64,000 nucleotides of DNA from Prorocentrum cordatum (GCA_963575745.1 CAUYUJ010014600.1:272245-336244), one strand, 5' to 3'; numbered from the stretch's first letter, positions 1 to 11,030 are shown. Notes: generated by a model not told the origin, from the sequence alone. Made by a program: numbers and translations.

Positions 1-450
1 TTTTTGTTTTCCCCTGTCGTGACGGCTAATCCAAACACGCCCTGTGTTTTTGTCATGTTTTTCATATGTTTGAATGGTCGGTTGGAAACCCACGTCGCGG
101 CCTGTGTATTTTGCGTTTAATATGGGGGTTCTATCATAACGACCAATGAGGCCTCCGACATCACAAACGTAGACGCGGGCAGGCCGGCGAAACAGCCCGA
201 GGCTCGGCGCAGATTTTGATGACGTCGTCGGCCCGGCCAGGCAGGCGGTCTGGCGGCTAAGTTGACGCCGTCGCTGGTCGCCGCCCCGTCGCCGCCCCGT
301 CGCCGCCTCGTCGCCGCCCGTCGCCCGGGTCGTCGCCGCCCCGTCGCCGCCTCGTCTCCGCCCGCCCCGAGCCCGCGCGGCGACGGCGCATCCCTTCCAG
401 CTGCGCGCGCAATCGGCATTGCGCCATTCCGCGCATGATGCGCAGCAACG
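1..450. other. No recognised gene; (CGTCGCCGCC)-type repeat
   Basis: No gene or known element was recognised. Positions 263-365 are a degenerate 10-15 bp repeat built on cgtcgccgcc. If the exon at 451-939 is real, this stretch is its downstream flank or 3' untranslated region. Confidence 0.4.
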
Positions 451-939
451 CTACGGCGACGAAGGCGGCGACGATGGCGTGATTTTTCTCTTGGGCGGGG
501 CGGCTAGGCAGCGTTGCTGCCGCAGCCGCTCGTCCGCGCGGCGGAGCGCCCTCTCTGCTGCCGTCTCGGCGGCCTGCCTCTCGGCGCGGCGCTCCCGGCG
601 CCACTTCAGCCGGGCGGTCTTCTTCGCCTTCGCCCCCCGGCTGGCCATCTTCCTCTGGATGGCGGCCTTGCGCGCCAGGGCCCCCGCCCCGCGCACAGCG
701 GGCGGCGGCCGGGACGGCGCGGCCAGACGCCGGAGCAGGGCAGCGCCCCCGGGGAGACGGGCGCCCGCGGCCGCGCGCGCCAGAGCCCGCAAGCGGGCGA
801 GGGTCTCCGGCCGCGAGGCGTAGGACCGGCGCTCCAGGAAGGGCGTCCGTCGGACTGCCCAGCTGTTCTGCTTCGCGTGCTTTGTCTTCAGTTTGAAGCC
901 CGCGCTGGCAGCGTCTGCCAGCCGGTGTGGCCTTCCGCC
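451..939 (-). CDS. Putative exon of a very basic protein, function unknown
   Basis: A minus-strand frame runs open from a good acceptor (cctgtcttcgcag, ending at 940) for 162 codons to a TAG at 453-451. The product is rich in Arg, Lys and Ala: an N-terminal part with GFKLKTKHAKQNSW and RRTPFLERRSYASRPE, then a long Arg/Ala/Glu helix (KKTARLKWRRERRAERQ). Third codon positions are mostly G or C, as in expressed dinoflagellate genes. The composition would suit a ribosomal or nucleolar protein, but no family was recognised. It has no start codon at its 5' end, so it should be a 3'-terminal exon. Upstream lies the 12-bp minisatellite, which would be intronic. Seen: open frame, acceptor, composition. 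Inferred: that it is expressed. Confidence 0.5.
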   Translation of the reverse strand, partial: GGRPHRLADAASAGFKLKTKHAKQNSWAVRRTPFLERRSYASRPETLARLRALARAAAGARLPGGAALLRRLAAPSRPPPAVRGAGALARKAAIQRKMASRGAKAKKTARLKWRRERRAERQAAETAAERALRRADERLRQQRCLAAPPKRKITPSSPPSSP

Positions 940-959
940 CTGCGAAGACAGGACGACCC

Positions 960-1857
960 GCCCGCGCCCTCAAACGCCCCCAGCACCACCGCCAGCACAA
1001 CCACCCCCCCAGCACAATCACAATCGCCAGCCAGCATGACCACGGGCACAATGACAAGCACAACCGCGAGCGCTACCAGCAGCACCGCCGCCATCGCAAC
1101 CACCAGCAAGAACACCAGCACAACCGCTCGCACAAGCGCCACCGCAACCGCCAACACAATCACCAACCAGCGCGGCTGCCAGCACAATCACCAGCCAACA
1201 CGATATTCACCACAACCACGAGCACAAACATCAACGCAACCGCCAGCGCAACCGCCAGCACAACCGCAAGCGCAATCGCCAGCGCAACCGCTATCACGAC
1301 CGCCAGCACAACCACTGCCAGCACGACCACCAGCACGACCGCCGTCGCAATCACCAACGAACACAGCCACCGTCACAATCGCCAACCAGCACGGCCACGA
1401 GCACAACGACAAACAAAACCACCAACACAACCGCCAGCGCGACCACCAGCACAACCACCAGCACAACCACCAGCACAATAGCCAACCAGCGCGGCCGCAA
1501 GCGCAACCGTCGGCGCAACCGCCGGCACAACCACCAGCGCAGTCGCTAGCGCAACCGCTATCACAACCACCAGCGCAACGACCGCCAGCACGACCACCAA
1601 CACGACCGCCGTCGCCAACCAGCACGGCCACGAGCACAACCACGAGCACAACGACCAACGCAACCACCAACACAACCGCCAGCGCGACCAATCACCAACC
1701 AGCACGGCCACCAGCACACGCGCCAACCAGCACAAACACGAGCACAACCACGAGCGCAACCACCAACACAACCACCAACACAACCGTGAGCGCAACCGCC
1801 AGCACAACCAACAACACAACCACCAGCACAACCACCGCCAGCACTCCCTACCTGGTG
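960..1857. repeat. 12-bp minisatellite, cacaaccgccag type
   Basis: About 900 bp of degenerate 12-bp units alternating cacaaccaccag, cacaaccgccag and gcgcaaccgcca. Because 12 is divisible by 3, all frames stay open and give false Ser/Thr-, Pro/Ala/Gln- or Val/Leu-rich proteins on both strands. Confidence 0.85.
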
Positions 1858-1920
1858 ATCTAGGGGGTCCTGGCGGGGGGGGGGAGGGGGGCGGGTTGTC
1901 CTGCCCTCGTCGAGTTACGC

Positions 1921-2530
1921 ACGGCCCGGAAACCACTGGGAAGATCGAGGTTCGAGGATCGAAGATCGAAGTTGTTGAGCGCGCTCGGCAACTACTGCGA
2001 AAAACTTAAGAAAAAAACGCAGACAAGAAAAACAACCGTGCTCCATGCGAGGAAAAGCGGAACGCAGGAAAAACGCAAGTGGAACACGGCCACGCCTCAT
2101 CATCCTGCCCCTCCTGCCGCTCTCTAGTGTCTCTTTTAGAATATGTTGAACCTTTCGCGCGTTTCGAACTGGTCCTCCTTCTCGCGCTGCGCACAGAAGT
2201 TTCGGGGGCGACCAATATCACCCCAAACTTCCGCTGGAGGCCCGAGTTGCGCGCGGTCCGAGAACCACTTGGAAGATCGAGGTTCGAGGATGGCGGATCG
2301 AGGTGTTTGAACGCGCTCGGCAACTATTGCGAAAAACTTAATTCAAAGCCGAGACAAGAAAAACAAGCGTGCTCCACGCGAGGACAAGCGAAACGCAGGA
2401 AAAACACATGTGGAACACGGCCCCGCCTCATCTTCCTGCCCCTCCTGCCGCTCCTTTGTTTTTCTTTTAGAATCTGTTGAACCATTCGCGCGATTCGAAC
2501 TTGTCCTGCCTCTCGCGCTGCGCGCTGTTA
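1921..2530. repeat. Direct duplication, period about 331 bp
   Basis: Two diverged copies, about 1921-2210 and 2252-2530, share ordered blocks such as gaagatcgaggttcgagg (1940 and 2272), gcgctcggcaact and tgttgaacc (2144 and 2475). No coding capacity was recognised. Confidence 0.75.
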
Positions 2531-2719
2531 AACATGAGGTTCCTTCCCAAAGCGTTTCTCATTCCACGTTCGCTCTTATCGCGCAAGTCCCGCTTTGCTG
2601 CCTGTCGTTCTTATCGCAAGTGTCAAAAGCACGTTCCCCGTTTTGTCAGGGTTCGACTTTCTTGTTTTTCGCACCTGTTAGCGTTTCTCAACTTGTTGCA
2701 CTGTGTTGCTTCGTGCTTC

Positions 2720-3062
2720 TCGCACCTTTCGTCCTTCTCACACTTGTTTGTACATTTTCGCACTTTTCTGCTTGTCTACTTTTCGCGCTTTTCTACTTTT
2801 CGTACGTTCGCACTTTTCGCGCTTTTCTACTTTTCACACTTTCCTACTTTTTTCGCGCTTTTCGAACTTGTCGCACTTGTCTCACTTTTCGACTTTTCTT
2901 CTACTTTTCGCACTTGTCGTACTTTTCGCGCTTTTCTATTCTTCTACTTTTCGCATTTTGTCACACTTTTCCATACTTTTCGCAATTTCTACTTTTCTAC
3001 TGTTCTCACTTTTCGCACTTTTCGCACTTTCCCACTTTTCGCACTTTTCGCGTCCGCCACCG
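2720..3062. repeat. 9-bp minisatellite, ttttcgcac type
   Basis: Degenerate units of ttttcgcac and ttttctact. Translation gives spurious Phe/Leu/Ala-rich open frames. Confidence 0.8.
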
Positions 3063-3102
3063 GATGTTTGAGACGCTTAGATAGCCGGCTTAGCATCCTC
3101 CC

Positions 3103-3240
3103 CCCTCCTTCCCCCTCTACCCCCCTCCTCCTCCCCCCTCCTCCTCCTCCTCCGCCTCCTCCGCCTCCTCCTCCGCCTCCTCCGCCTCCTCCTCCTCCTC
3201 CTCCGCCTCCTTCCCCTCAATCGTCTCCCTCCTCCCTCCT
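3103..3240. repeat. (CCT)n microsatellite
   Basis: Pyrimidine tract of cctcct and ccgcct triplets. Positions 3241-3420, just downstream, show nothing recognisable. Confidence 0.9.
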
Positions 3241-3470
3241 CCAGAACTCCACAATGAGGGGGATGAAGGGGGCCGAGGAGGGCGAGGGCGACGGCGGCGA
3301 CAGGCAGTCTCTATCTCCAGCCACGCCGCCACAGCTCCAGACTCGGACCCTGTGCCCCTCCGCGACGGGAAGGCGGAGGGTGCGGGGGACAGGATCAGCT
3401 AAAACCTCCAGAAATCGGATCGGACCGACATGTAGGGGGCCACATGCTAATCCTACCCATACCCTTTGGT

Positions 3471-3608
3471 AAGGCATGTCCCCCTACAGGCAGACTTTGG
3501 ACGAAAACTAAACATAGTCAAAACATATTCAAAACATACCCCAAAAAAAACTCATGTTATCGTCCCCGGACTATGTTTGGACTATTTTTGAACATCCCCC
3601 CTGTAGAG
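3471..3608 (+). mobile_element. TTAA-family short inverted-repeat element, diverged copy
   Basis: It starts with gcatgtccccctacagg and ends with catcccccctgtagag, followed by ttaa. It shares the core cgtccccggactatgtttgg with the better copy next to it. The left terminus has lost its gtcggg. Confidence 0.7.
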
Positions 3609-3612
3609 TTAA

Positions 3613-3760
3613 GTCGGGCGTGTCCCCCTACAGGGGAATTTCGGGCGAAAAAAATATACTCGAACAATTTACACCAAATAAACAAAAACAATCGAAAAAT
3701 CGTCCCCAGGCTATTTTATTACTATTTTGAATATTCCTCCTGTAGAGGGACAGGCCCGAC
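3613..3760 (+). mobile_element. TTAA-family short inverted-repeat element, best copy
   Basis: 148 bp. Left end gtcgggcgtgtccccctaca; the right end is its reverse complement (ctgtagagggacaggcccgac). It is flanked on both sides by ttaa (3609-3612 and 3761-3764), the target duplication expected of piggyBac-like or Kolobok-like transposons. The A-rich interior contains cgtccccaggctatttta, which recurs in every copy. It has no coding capacity, so it is non-autonomous. A solo right end (ctgtagaggggcaggcccgg) follows at 3765-3784. Confidence 0.85.
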
Positions 3761-3800
3761 TTAACTGTAGAGGGGCAGGCCCGGCTTAACCCAACCCCCT

Positions 3801-3884
3801 ACGATTTCTGAGGGGAAGGGTGGGGTTCACTTCGCTCGGAAGCTCCAGAACGTAGTGAACCCCACCCTCCCCCTCAGAAATCGT
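3801..3884. repeat. Small foldback, 30-bp arms
   Basis: The left arm from acgatttctgaggggaaggg to gggttcac (3801-3830) pairs with gtgaaccccaccctcccc through cagaaatcgt (3855-3884) around a loop of about 24 bp. Confidence 0.75.
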
Positions 3885-4214
3885 GGGGGGCAGGGGTAGG
3901 GTTCGCACGTGGTCCCCCAAGATATGTACATCGAATCGGGTTGCGTCGGCACGGAGTCGGCATCGAATCGGACCGGCCGCGCCAGGATGCACAACAGAGC
4001 CACGCAGGCATCGCGCCGCATCGGCTCGCCGGCACATGCGATTGGGCGTCGCTTAACTGCGGGGCGATCAACTGGGGGGGAGAAAGGTGCACTTCTCGGT
4101 CCCTTCAGCCCCTCTTTTGGGACCGAAAGGGCTCCTTCAGGGGCCCTGAAAGGCCTCTCCTCTGCAGCTCTACTGCGCGACGCCCAAGCAGAACAGAATC
4201 CGGCCGGCGGGAGT

Positions 4215-4390
4215 CGACTGAAGGGGCCCGAGGACACACAAATAAATACACACAAATAAAACTACTCCCCATATTTTCTTATATTTTTTGGTTGTTGTAT
4301 TCCCCCCCACTACCTATATTTTCCCATATGTTCTGGGGGATCGACGATTAATTGTGTCTGTGTGTTTCTTCCCCTCCTGATCGACACCGA
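4215..4390. repeat. Dispersed repeat, cacacaaataaatacac family, copy 1
   Basis: It starts ggggcccgaggacacacaaa and ends ggatcgacgattaattgtgt...cccctcctgat. Related copies are at 29824, 30916 and 34268. All four read similarly on the minus strand (for example FICVYLF), but their lengths differ and frames are broken. It is probably non-coding. Confidence 0.7.
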
Positions 4391-4499
4391 CCAGGATCGA
4401 ACGGATCGACATGGGCCCCGAGGGGCCCTACCTCCTCCCCCTCCTTGTCGCCTCCTTTCCGCCATCGAGCTCACTCACGGCCTCGCAGAAACGTCACAG

Positions 4500-4725
4500 A
4501 TCCCCCCCCCACACCCACACCCAAACCCACCCACCCATACACACATACACACACAAGCACACACAAGTACACACACACGCACGCACGCACGCACGTACGC
4601 ACGCGCGCACGCACGCACACACATGCACACACGTGCACACGTGTGCACACGTACACACACACACGCACACGCACACTCACTCACTCACTCACTCACTCAC
4701 TCACTCACTCACACACACACACACA

Positions 4726-4773
<48 letters not shown>

Positions 4774-4786
4774 CGGAAGCTGACAC
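4500..4786. repeat. (CA), (CACG) and (ACTC) microsatellite
   Basis: Compound tract of cacaca, acgcacgc and cactcact repeats that produces Thr/His-rich and Val/Cys-rich false open frames. Confidence 0.9.
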
Positions 4787-4949
4787 GCCCCCCCAGAATT
4801 CGCAGCAAACAGCAACACCCCCTGAGAGCCGCTGCCCGCGAAAAGACCTGCGTAGCGACCCTCCGGTTCTTCCCACTGTATGTCTTCTCTGTCCTCAGCC
4901 CTTTCCTCATCATGTCCTTCTCTTCCGAAGCGATACATAACTTTACTTC

Positions 4950-5490
4950 TCAACCTCCTTGCCAACCCATACGTCCTCCTCCTACTCCTGCGGCTCCTCC
5001 TCCTCCTCCTCCTGCTCCTCATTCGCATCAACAACATCATCACTATGACCACCCTTCGATCCCAAGCACTTCCTTCTCGTGTCTCTCCTCATCCTTGCTC
5101 CTCGTATCCCCTCCTTCGCTTCCGCACCCCCATGTTTCCTCCTCATCCTGCCCTCCTCCTCCTACTCCACCTTCTCCTCCTCCTCCTCCTCCTCCTTTTC
5201 CTCCTCCTCGTCCTCATTCCTCGGCCCGTAACACACGCGCCCACCCCTCCATCGTTCCTCCTCCTCCTCGCTTCAGGGGAGGCAGCGCTCGAGGGCGGGG
5301 CGGACATAGCCACGAGGGACCCCCGCTTGGTTCGACTGAACATTTCGGAAGCCCGCGTCCGACAAGGAAGGCAGGAGGCGGAGGATGGAGAGAGAGAGGG
5401 GCGGCGGGGAGGGGGTAGGAGGAGAGAGAAAAAGGAGGGGGAGGAGGAGGACGACGACGAGGAGGAGGAAAGGAAGGAGGAGGATGTGTA
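4950..5490. repeat. Pyrimidine tract then purine tract
   Basis: Plus-strand (CCT)-rich sequence at about 4975-5270, then (GGA)-rich sequence at about 5370-5490. The two halves could pair as an imperfect foldback. No gene seen. Confidence 0.7.
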
Positions 5491-5827
5491 GGAGGATGGG
5501 GAGCCCCGTTTCGCTCGACGAGGGGGGGGTCCACTGGCATCCGAAAGGCGTGGTACGTGGCATCGGCCGATGGGTCGCAAGCGTCTCGCGCCCACCGTGT
5601 CCGCTGCACAGGTCCAGGGGAGGGAGGAGAAGGAAATGGAGGGAAGGGAGGGAGGGAGGAACGGAGGGGGGAGGAGAGGGTCAGAGACGAGGGGAGGAGC
5701 GAGGTGGGACGAAGTGGGAGGCGGAGATGGGCTCCTGGCGCACGCGTGGTGATCCGTTGGGTCTCTGCCCAAGGCGCAACATATCCACGGACTCCGGCGA
5801 TCTGCGGGCCCCCATGGAAGCGCTTGC

Positions 5828-6730
5828 ATGTTCCGCATGTGTCGTCGCAGCAGGAGCATCTTCATGATGATGAATGTCATGACGCGCTGGTGTGCCCAGA
5901 CGATGCGCCCGCCATGGGGTCCTCATTCAGCACCCATCCCAGGAACTACGTGTGCAAGACTGTTTGGCCTCCTCATTGGCCTTTGGACGGAAAGCGGTTC
6001 ACACGGGGATTTCGTGGTGATTCCCACTTCGGTGCCGCAACGGCACGGCACCATGTTTCGTGGGTCGAACAGCACTACGCCTGAGCTGCAAGCACCGTCA
6101 TCCCCCACCAAGCGCGCGACCCACTGGGCCTCTACCGAACGACAAACTATCAAGGACGCTGGCGCCTTCCGCAGCCCAGATCAAGCGATAGTATGTTCCG
6201 AGCGTGTCGCCACAGCAAGGACATCATCATGATGATGACTGCACGGTGGTGTGGCAGAGTGACGGGTACACATTGAACGCTGGCCCTCCACATGCGCATC
6301 AAGTCGCGCATGGCCGCAGGAACATCATCATGACGATGGGTATCATGAAACTCCAGTGTGACAAACCAATGCTATGATACGCTGGTGCGCCCAGGATACG
6401 CACCATGGGGTCCTAATCCAGCGCCGATCCATTAAAGGCTTGACCCTCCGCATGAGATCTTGCCGTGTACTTCCATCGTTATGACGGGTGTCATGACTCG
6501 CTGGTGTGGCACGCCGATGTCATGACACGCCGGTGTGCCAACACCCAGAGACTGTATAAGACCGTCCGGCCCCCTCACGGGCGCTCTGGACGGGAAGCCG
6601 CTCCGAGGGCGATATCGTGGTCACCTCCATTTCAGCATCACAACGACAAGACATTCGATATCATGGGTCGAACAACACTTCGCCTGAGCTGCACGCACAC
6701 AGTTCCGGCAGCGAGCTCTTCAAGACCTGG
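5828..6730. repeat. Diverged direct repeats of about 300-600 bp
   Basis: Ordered similar blocks recur: gcgctggtgtgcccagacga and cgctggtgtggcacgccgat; tttggacggaaagcgg and tctggacgggaagccg; tgggtcgaacagcactacgc and tgggtcgaacaacacttcgc. A partial third unit starts at about 6190. No recognised product. Positions 6740-7030 show nothing. Confidence 0.6.
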
Positions 6731-7029
6731 CTGTTTTGTTTTACTCAAATCATAAGCATGATTTTGGTGATGCTCACCACACGGCATCGCCAACATCGCT
6801 GCGCGATCCCTGAATACCAGCGCTCCGTTCCACAACGCGCGTACACGTTCCTGTGTCCACGCCACGAAGCGCAGCATTTTCTTTTCGCAAGTAAGACACC
6901 CCAAGACAACTGCATGCGTCAGGCTGCGCTTCTCCTCCCTCTGCCAGAGCAGAGAGGATCGCTCACGCGCGCCCGGTGCGCGGAGGAGAAGAGGACGCGG
7001 AGAGGAGCAGGGAGGAACCCGAGGAGGAC

Positions 7030-7840
7030 GAGAAGAGGAGGACGACAACGGCAAGGGGAGGGCGAGACGAGGAGGACGAGCAGACGGGGAGGACGAGAAG
7101 ATGGGGAGGGCGAGGAGAGGGGGAGCAGCAGGAAGGCGAGGCGGAGGAAGGGTAGGAGGAGGAGAGGGCGGAGGAGGAAGGGGAGGAGGAGGAAAGGGAG
7201 GAGGAAGGGCGAGGAGAGGAAGCAGCAGGAAGGCGAGGAGCCCCCCCCCGCCGCGCGGGCTCCTTCTCGCCGCCCCAGAACTTCGGGGTGTTCACCGGGA
7301 TCGGGCGCGGCCCGTCCGCCATGGGGGGCGCGCGGCGGGGGCGGCGGGCCCCCCCCCACCGCCCGCGGGCAGTCCGAGGCCTGGGCGGGCGGGCTCGCGC
7401 CAAGAGCGGCCTGCGGGCGGATGCGGGAGGAGAAGGAGCTGCGCCAACGCCACGCTGCCTGCCGGCCTCCTGCCGCTGCAGGAGAGGGAGGGGGATGGAG
7501 GGAGGAAGGAAGAGGGAGGAGGGAGGAGGGAGGAGGAGGAGGAGGAGGAGGAGGAGGAGGAGGAGGAGGAGGAGGAGGAGGAGGAGGAGGAGGAGGAGGA
7601 GGAAGGAAGAGAAGGCGGGGAGGAGGAGGAGGAGGAGGGAGAAATGGAGAAGAGGGGGGGGGGAGGAGCAGGGAGGAGGAGGAAGAGGAGGAGAGGAGGA
7701 AGAGGAGGAGAGGAGCAGGAGGAAGAGCAGGAGAAAGAGGAGGACGAGGAGGAGGAGGAGGAGGAGGAGGAGGAGGACGAGAGGAGGGATGGAGGAGGGA
7801 GGATGGAGGAACGAAGAAAGGATGGAGGAATGAGTAGAGG
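7030..7840. repeat. (GGA)n microsatellite in G+C-rich sequence
   Basis: Purine tracts at 7030-7230 and 7500-7840 flank about 250 bp of very G+C-rich sequence in which no domain was recognised. Confidence 0.85.
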
Positions 7841-7884
7841 AGCAACATATGGCAGAAACATCATCTGCTGGAGGCCCGCGCGGT

Positions 7885-8000
7885 GGTCCTGAACTGGTGC
7901 TGGGAGCCCCGAGCGCGCCAGGGCCGGCGCTGGAAGCGCCATCAGGGGGCGCCAGCGTCGATCCAGGACATCCGCGCAGACCTCCGACAGTGAATACTCA
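7885..8000. mobile_element. Diverged copy of the GC-hairpin element
   Basis: The block gagcgcgccagggccggcgc, then gaagcgccatcagggggc, then catccgcgcagacctccg resembles the interior and right end of the element at 20329-20525. Confidence 0.45.
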
Positions 8001-8019
8001 TGCAGTTGTCTTGCACGAG

Positions 8020-8175
8020 GGAGGGGGAGGAGGAGGAAGAGGAGGAGGATGAGGGGGAGGAGGAGGAGGAGGAGGAGGAAGAGGAGGAGGATGAGGAGGA
8101 AGAGGAGGGGGAGGAGGGCGGAGGAGGAAGGAGGGAGGGAGGAGGGAGGAGGAGGGAGGAGGAGGAGCAGGGAGA
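8020..8175. repeat. (GGA)n microsatellite
   Basis: Plus-strand ggagga and gaggat triplets. Confidence 0.9.
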
Positions 8176-8436
8176 ACCTTTCGCATCCCAACTCAGTGCC
8201 ATGTTTACGCACACCTTGAGCATTTCACATAAACTGATGTTCGGCGAGCGACGGGAAATATTCATATTTAAGTCCTCCTCCTCCTCGTGGATCCTCGCAA
8301 CGCCGAGTCCCATCGCGCCACCCCCCTGTGCGCGCCGCCGACATTTCTGACTCCTGTTCCTCTCTCAGGCGAGACGTTCGCGGGAGGCTGGCTGCGAGGG
8401 GGAGACATCGAGCGCTGACATCGGCGATGTAATGGA

Positions 8437-8602
8437 GGCCAGTCCTTAAAAAACCCTGCACAAGAAACACCACCCTGAGACCCCACGACGTCCATTGATC
8501 TTTGGTGTGGGAAGCGTCACGCTTTCCATCGCAGAACCCTCGAAGCCCAAGGAGCCCAAGGCACCCTGGAGGCGAGCAGGGCGCGTCTCGGCATGAGCCT
8601 CC
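8437..8602. repeat. Dispersed repeat shared with 10706-10880
   Basis: Ordered matches with the second copy: acaagaaacaccaccctgag, gaagcgtcacgctttcca, ccctcgaagccc, ccctggaggcgagcagggcg. The minus strand reads GFEGSA-like peptides in both copies, but no family was recognised. Confidence 0.65.
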
Positions 8603-8697
8603 AATGTACATCGGTGATGGCTCGGCGACAGGCCCCCGACGATAGCGGTGCCGCGCGTTCCTGGGTGAGGTGGGCCTTCGAAGGTCCCTAGCAGTAG

Positions 8698-8847
8698 ATC
8701 GGGCATGTCCCCCTACAGGGGAGTTTTGACGAAAAATAAACATATCCCCAAACATATTCAAAGTAGCAGCACATTGTCAAACAATCATCCCCAGACTATT
8801 CTATTGACTATGTTTGAAGATTCCCCGTGTAGAGGGACAGCCCCGAC
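8698..8847 (+). mobile_element. TTAA-family element
   Basis: Left end atcgggcatgtccccctaca, core catccccagactatt, right end gtgtagagggacagccccgac. Right flank ttga; the left flank is no longer recognisable. Confidence 0.8.
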
Positions 8848-8849
8848 TT

Positions 8850-9390
8850 GACCAATACAGCGATCCATGGGAGACCAGCGGTCGACGCGTGCCCCCTCCC
8901 GAGCCTGCAGTCGAGCCTGACAGGCGAGGACACGCGAGAGGACCCACGACCCTCTCGAGGGCCTCACTGCCATGGGACGCACAGAGACATACAAATACTG
9001 TATGTCCACCTTGGAGGCGCGCGTCCGACCCGAGCATGTAGTCGTATACCCACCTTGTAGTGTGTCGTTTCCCGAGCGGTGTGGCCAGAAAGCGCCCGCC
9101 ACGCCGCTTGTGTTAGAAAATGTCTCGGTGCGCGCGTCGCCACTGGGGGGGGGGGGCGACGCGCATATAGTAGAAGTAAGCTGGGGTGACGCCGATGACA
9201 CAGGAACGCAGAAACCATTGGTCGTGACACACGGGACACTAAGGTACCCTTGATTCGGCAGGGTCGACATGCTGATCAGTCTCGACTGTGCCACCCCCCG
9301 ACGCTGTCATCGACCTCGTCGATCCCCGCCACGTCGGGCCCTGGGAGGGGTGGGATGTCGGACCTCTGTCGGCGATCCTTCAGCGACTGG
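8850..9390. other. No recognised feature
   Basis: Mixed-composition sequence. A minus-strand open frame at 9294-8785 is only partly free of repeats and shows no domain. Confidence 0.3.
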
Positions 9391-9565
9391 GAGGGGGAGG
9401 GGGAGGTGGAGGAGGAGGAGAAGGAGGAGAAAGAGGAGGGGGAGGAGGAGGCGGAGGAGGAGGAGGAGGAGGAGGGAGGAAGGTGGGAGGAGGAGGAGGA
9501 GGAGGAGGGGGAGGAGGGAGGAGGAGGAGGAGGAGGAGGGTGGAGGGAGGAGGGAGGGGGAGGAC
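9390..9565. repeat. (GGA)n microsatellite
   Basis: Purine triplets. A shorter run is at 9880-9935, with (GTC/GTT)n at 9845-9880. Positions 9566-9845 show no gene. Confidence 0.9.
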
Positions 9566-9940
9566 TGAGGGGTCGACGCCTTCCCCCCCGGAGCCGATCC
9601 CGCCCGGACGCTGCACACCGCTGCCCCCGACCCTCCTCGGCCCTCGCAGCGTCGGAGCCCTCCCCCCTTGGGCAGGGGCCGACCCTCCCGGCAGCTCGAT
9701 GTAGGCCTAGCATGAGGCAATCCCCTCTGACATCCCTCTGAGGGACGAGGAGAAGGGCAAGAGGATGAGGAGGAGGAGAAAAAAGGGCCAAGTGGAGCAA
9801 TGGGAGGAAGGAAAACGAGGACGTTGTCGTCGTGGGCCTCGGCGCCGCGGGCGTCGTCGTCGTTGTTGTCGTCGTCGTCGTCGGAGGAGGAGGAGGAGGA
9901 CGAGGAGGAGGAGGAGGAGGAGGAGGAAAACGAGGCGGAA

Positions 9941-10087
9941 AAGCATGCCCCCTTACAGGCGGATGCTGGACGAAAAACCAGGCATCGTCAACACATGCTC
10001 AAACATAGGCAACGTCCTGCAACATCGTCCCCAGACTTTCTGTTGGCTATTTTTGAAGATTCCTCCTGTAGAGGGACATGCCCGACT
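9941..10087 (+). mobile_element. TTAA-family element
   Basis: Left end aagcatgcccccttacaggc (outer bases lost), core catcgtccccagactttctg, right end ctgtagagggacatgcccgac, right flank ttca. Confidence 0.8.
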
Positions 10088-10503
10088 TCAGCCCAGCACG
10101 AAGTACGGTCAGAACTGAAGAATCTTCCGGCGCCCTACGAAACGTGCCCAGAACACGCAGCACCTTGGTTTCAGCAGCACGGTCTCAACCAAACATGTTC
10201 CCAGAGCATTTCGTGCAGACCACGCGCGGCTCCCAGCACCTTCTTCGGTGGGCCCCCACGCCAGCCTATACTCCACGGGCCTCTCCTAGAGTGCGTCCTG
10301 GCCCTGATCTCGAGGAGGACCTGGCCGCGGCGACGAGGGCTGTCCAGGACGAGCAACGGCTTCGGTATCTACAGGCGGCCCGTATCATAAGGATGCGCGA
10401 TAAGGGTGCAAGGCCTTGGGCGCCCATTTCGAAGCTCGTCGAGCGCAGCGCGGCCAACGAAAGTGTCCAAGGACCGACCGAGGAGGCAAGGATGCAAGGG
10501 TAA
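10078..10503 (+). CDS. Possible coding remnant, helix-rich
   Basis: 141-codon open frame. The first codons come from the end of the TTAA element. The convincing part is C-terminal: LEEDLAAATRAVQDEQRLRY and ARIIRMRDKGARPW, a charged amphipathic pattern. No family recognised. It could be an exon, a retroelement fragment or chance. Confidence 0.25.
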   Translation: MPDFSPARSTVRTEESSGALRNVPRTRSTLVSAARSQPNMFPEHFVQTTRGSQHLLRWAPTPAYTPRASPRVRPGPDLEEDLAAATRAVQDEQRLRYLQAARIIRMRDKGARPWAPISKLVERSAANESVQGPTEEARMQG

Positions 10504-10529
10504 CCTTGGGAAGGTCGCCCATCCTCATT

Positions 10530-11030
10530 GTGCGGGCTGACTGAATTCCTCCTCCGAGCCTCGGGGCCCCGCCTCTCCCCCTCGACGCTCCTCCGCCCCG
10601 AGACGAGGGCAGGCCCCCGCGCGCGCAATGGAGGCGGCCAGCGGCCACCGAGTCCCTGGCCAGGGCCGCCGCGGGGTTATTGGCGTCGAGGCAGCCTTCC
10701 AAGCATACAGTGGGGGCCCGACCACAAGAAACCTTCCACAAGAAACCCGACCCTGAGACCCCAGGACGCCCACCGACTTTCCAGTGCGGGGACGCGTCAC
10801 GCCTTCCACGGCAGACCCCTCGAAGCGCCCAAGGAACCCCAGGGCCCCCTGGAGGCAAGCAGGGCGTTTCTTGGCATGGGCCTCCTCTGCATTCCTCCTC
10901 CGAACCTCGGGCCTTCGCCTCTCCTGTCCCCCCCTCGGCGCCCCTCCGTCCCGAGGAGAGAAAGCAGGCCACCGCGCTCGCAGTAGAGGCGGCCAGCGGC
11001 CAGGGCCCCCAGGGTCAGGGCGGCGGAGGG
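10530..11030. repeat. Tandem diverged duplication, about 335 bp period
   Basis: Blocks repeat at about 10550 and 10890: cctcctccgagcctcgggg, cctctccccctcg and gaggcggccagcggcca. The dispersed repeat of 8437-8602 sits between them (10706-10880). (GGA)n follows at 11035-11095. Confidence 0.65.

Larger units (their letters stand above)
3405..3950. mobile_element. Possible outer foldback element enclosing TTAA elements
   Basis: The stretch around 3410-3470 (atcggatcgg, acatgtaggggg, ccacatgctaatcctaccc) is mirrored in reverse complement around 3885-3945 (tagggttcgcacgtgg, cccccaagatatgtacatcgaatcgg). This suggests a diverged inverted-repeat element into which the elements at 3471-3760 and the small foldback at 3801-3884 inserted. 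Confidence 0.4.

Noticed and set aside
514-1863. 449-codon plus-strand frame, Ser/Thr- then Pro/Ala/Gln-rich
   Set aside because: Mostly the 12-bp minisatellite. The first part is antisense to the more convincing basic exon.
10660-10710. CLEGCLDAN on the minus strand, similar to the HAD C-terminal EDCLDA
   Set aside because: Preceding sequence belongs to the dispersed repeat and lacks DGW and GFRFED, so a second HAD exon is not supported, although distant homology of that spot is possible.
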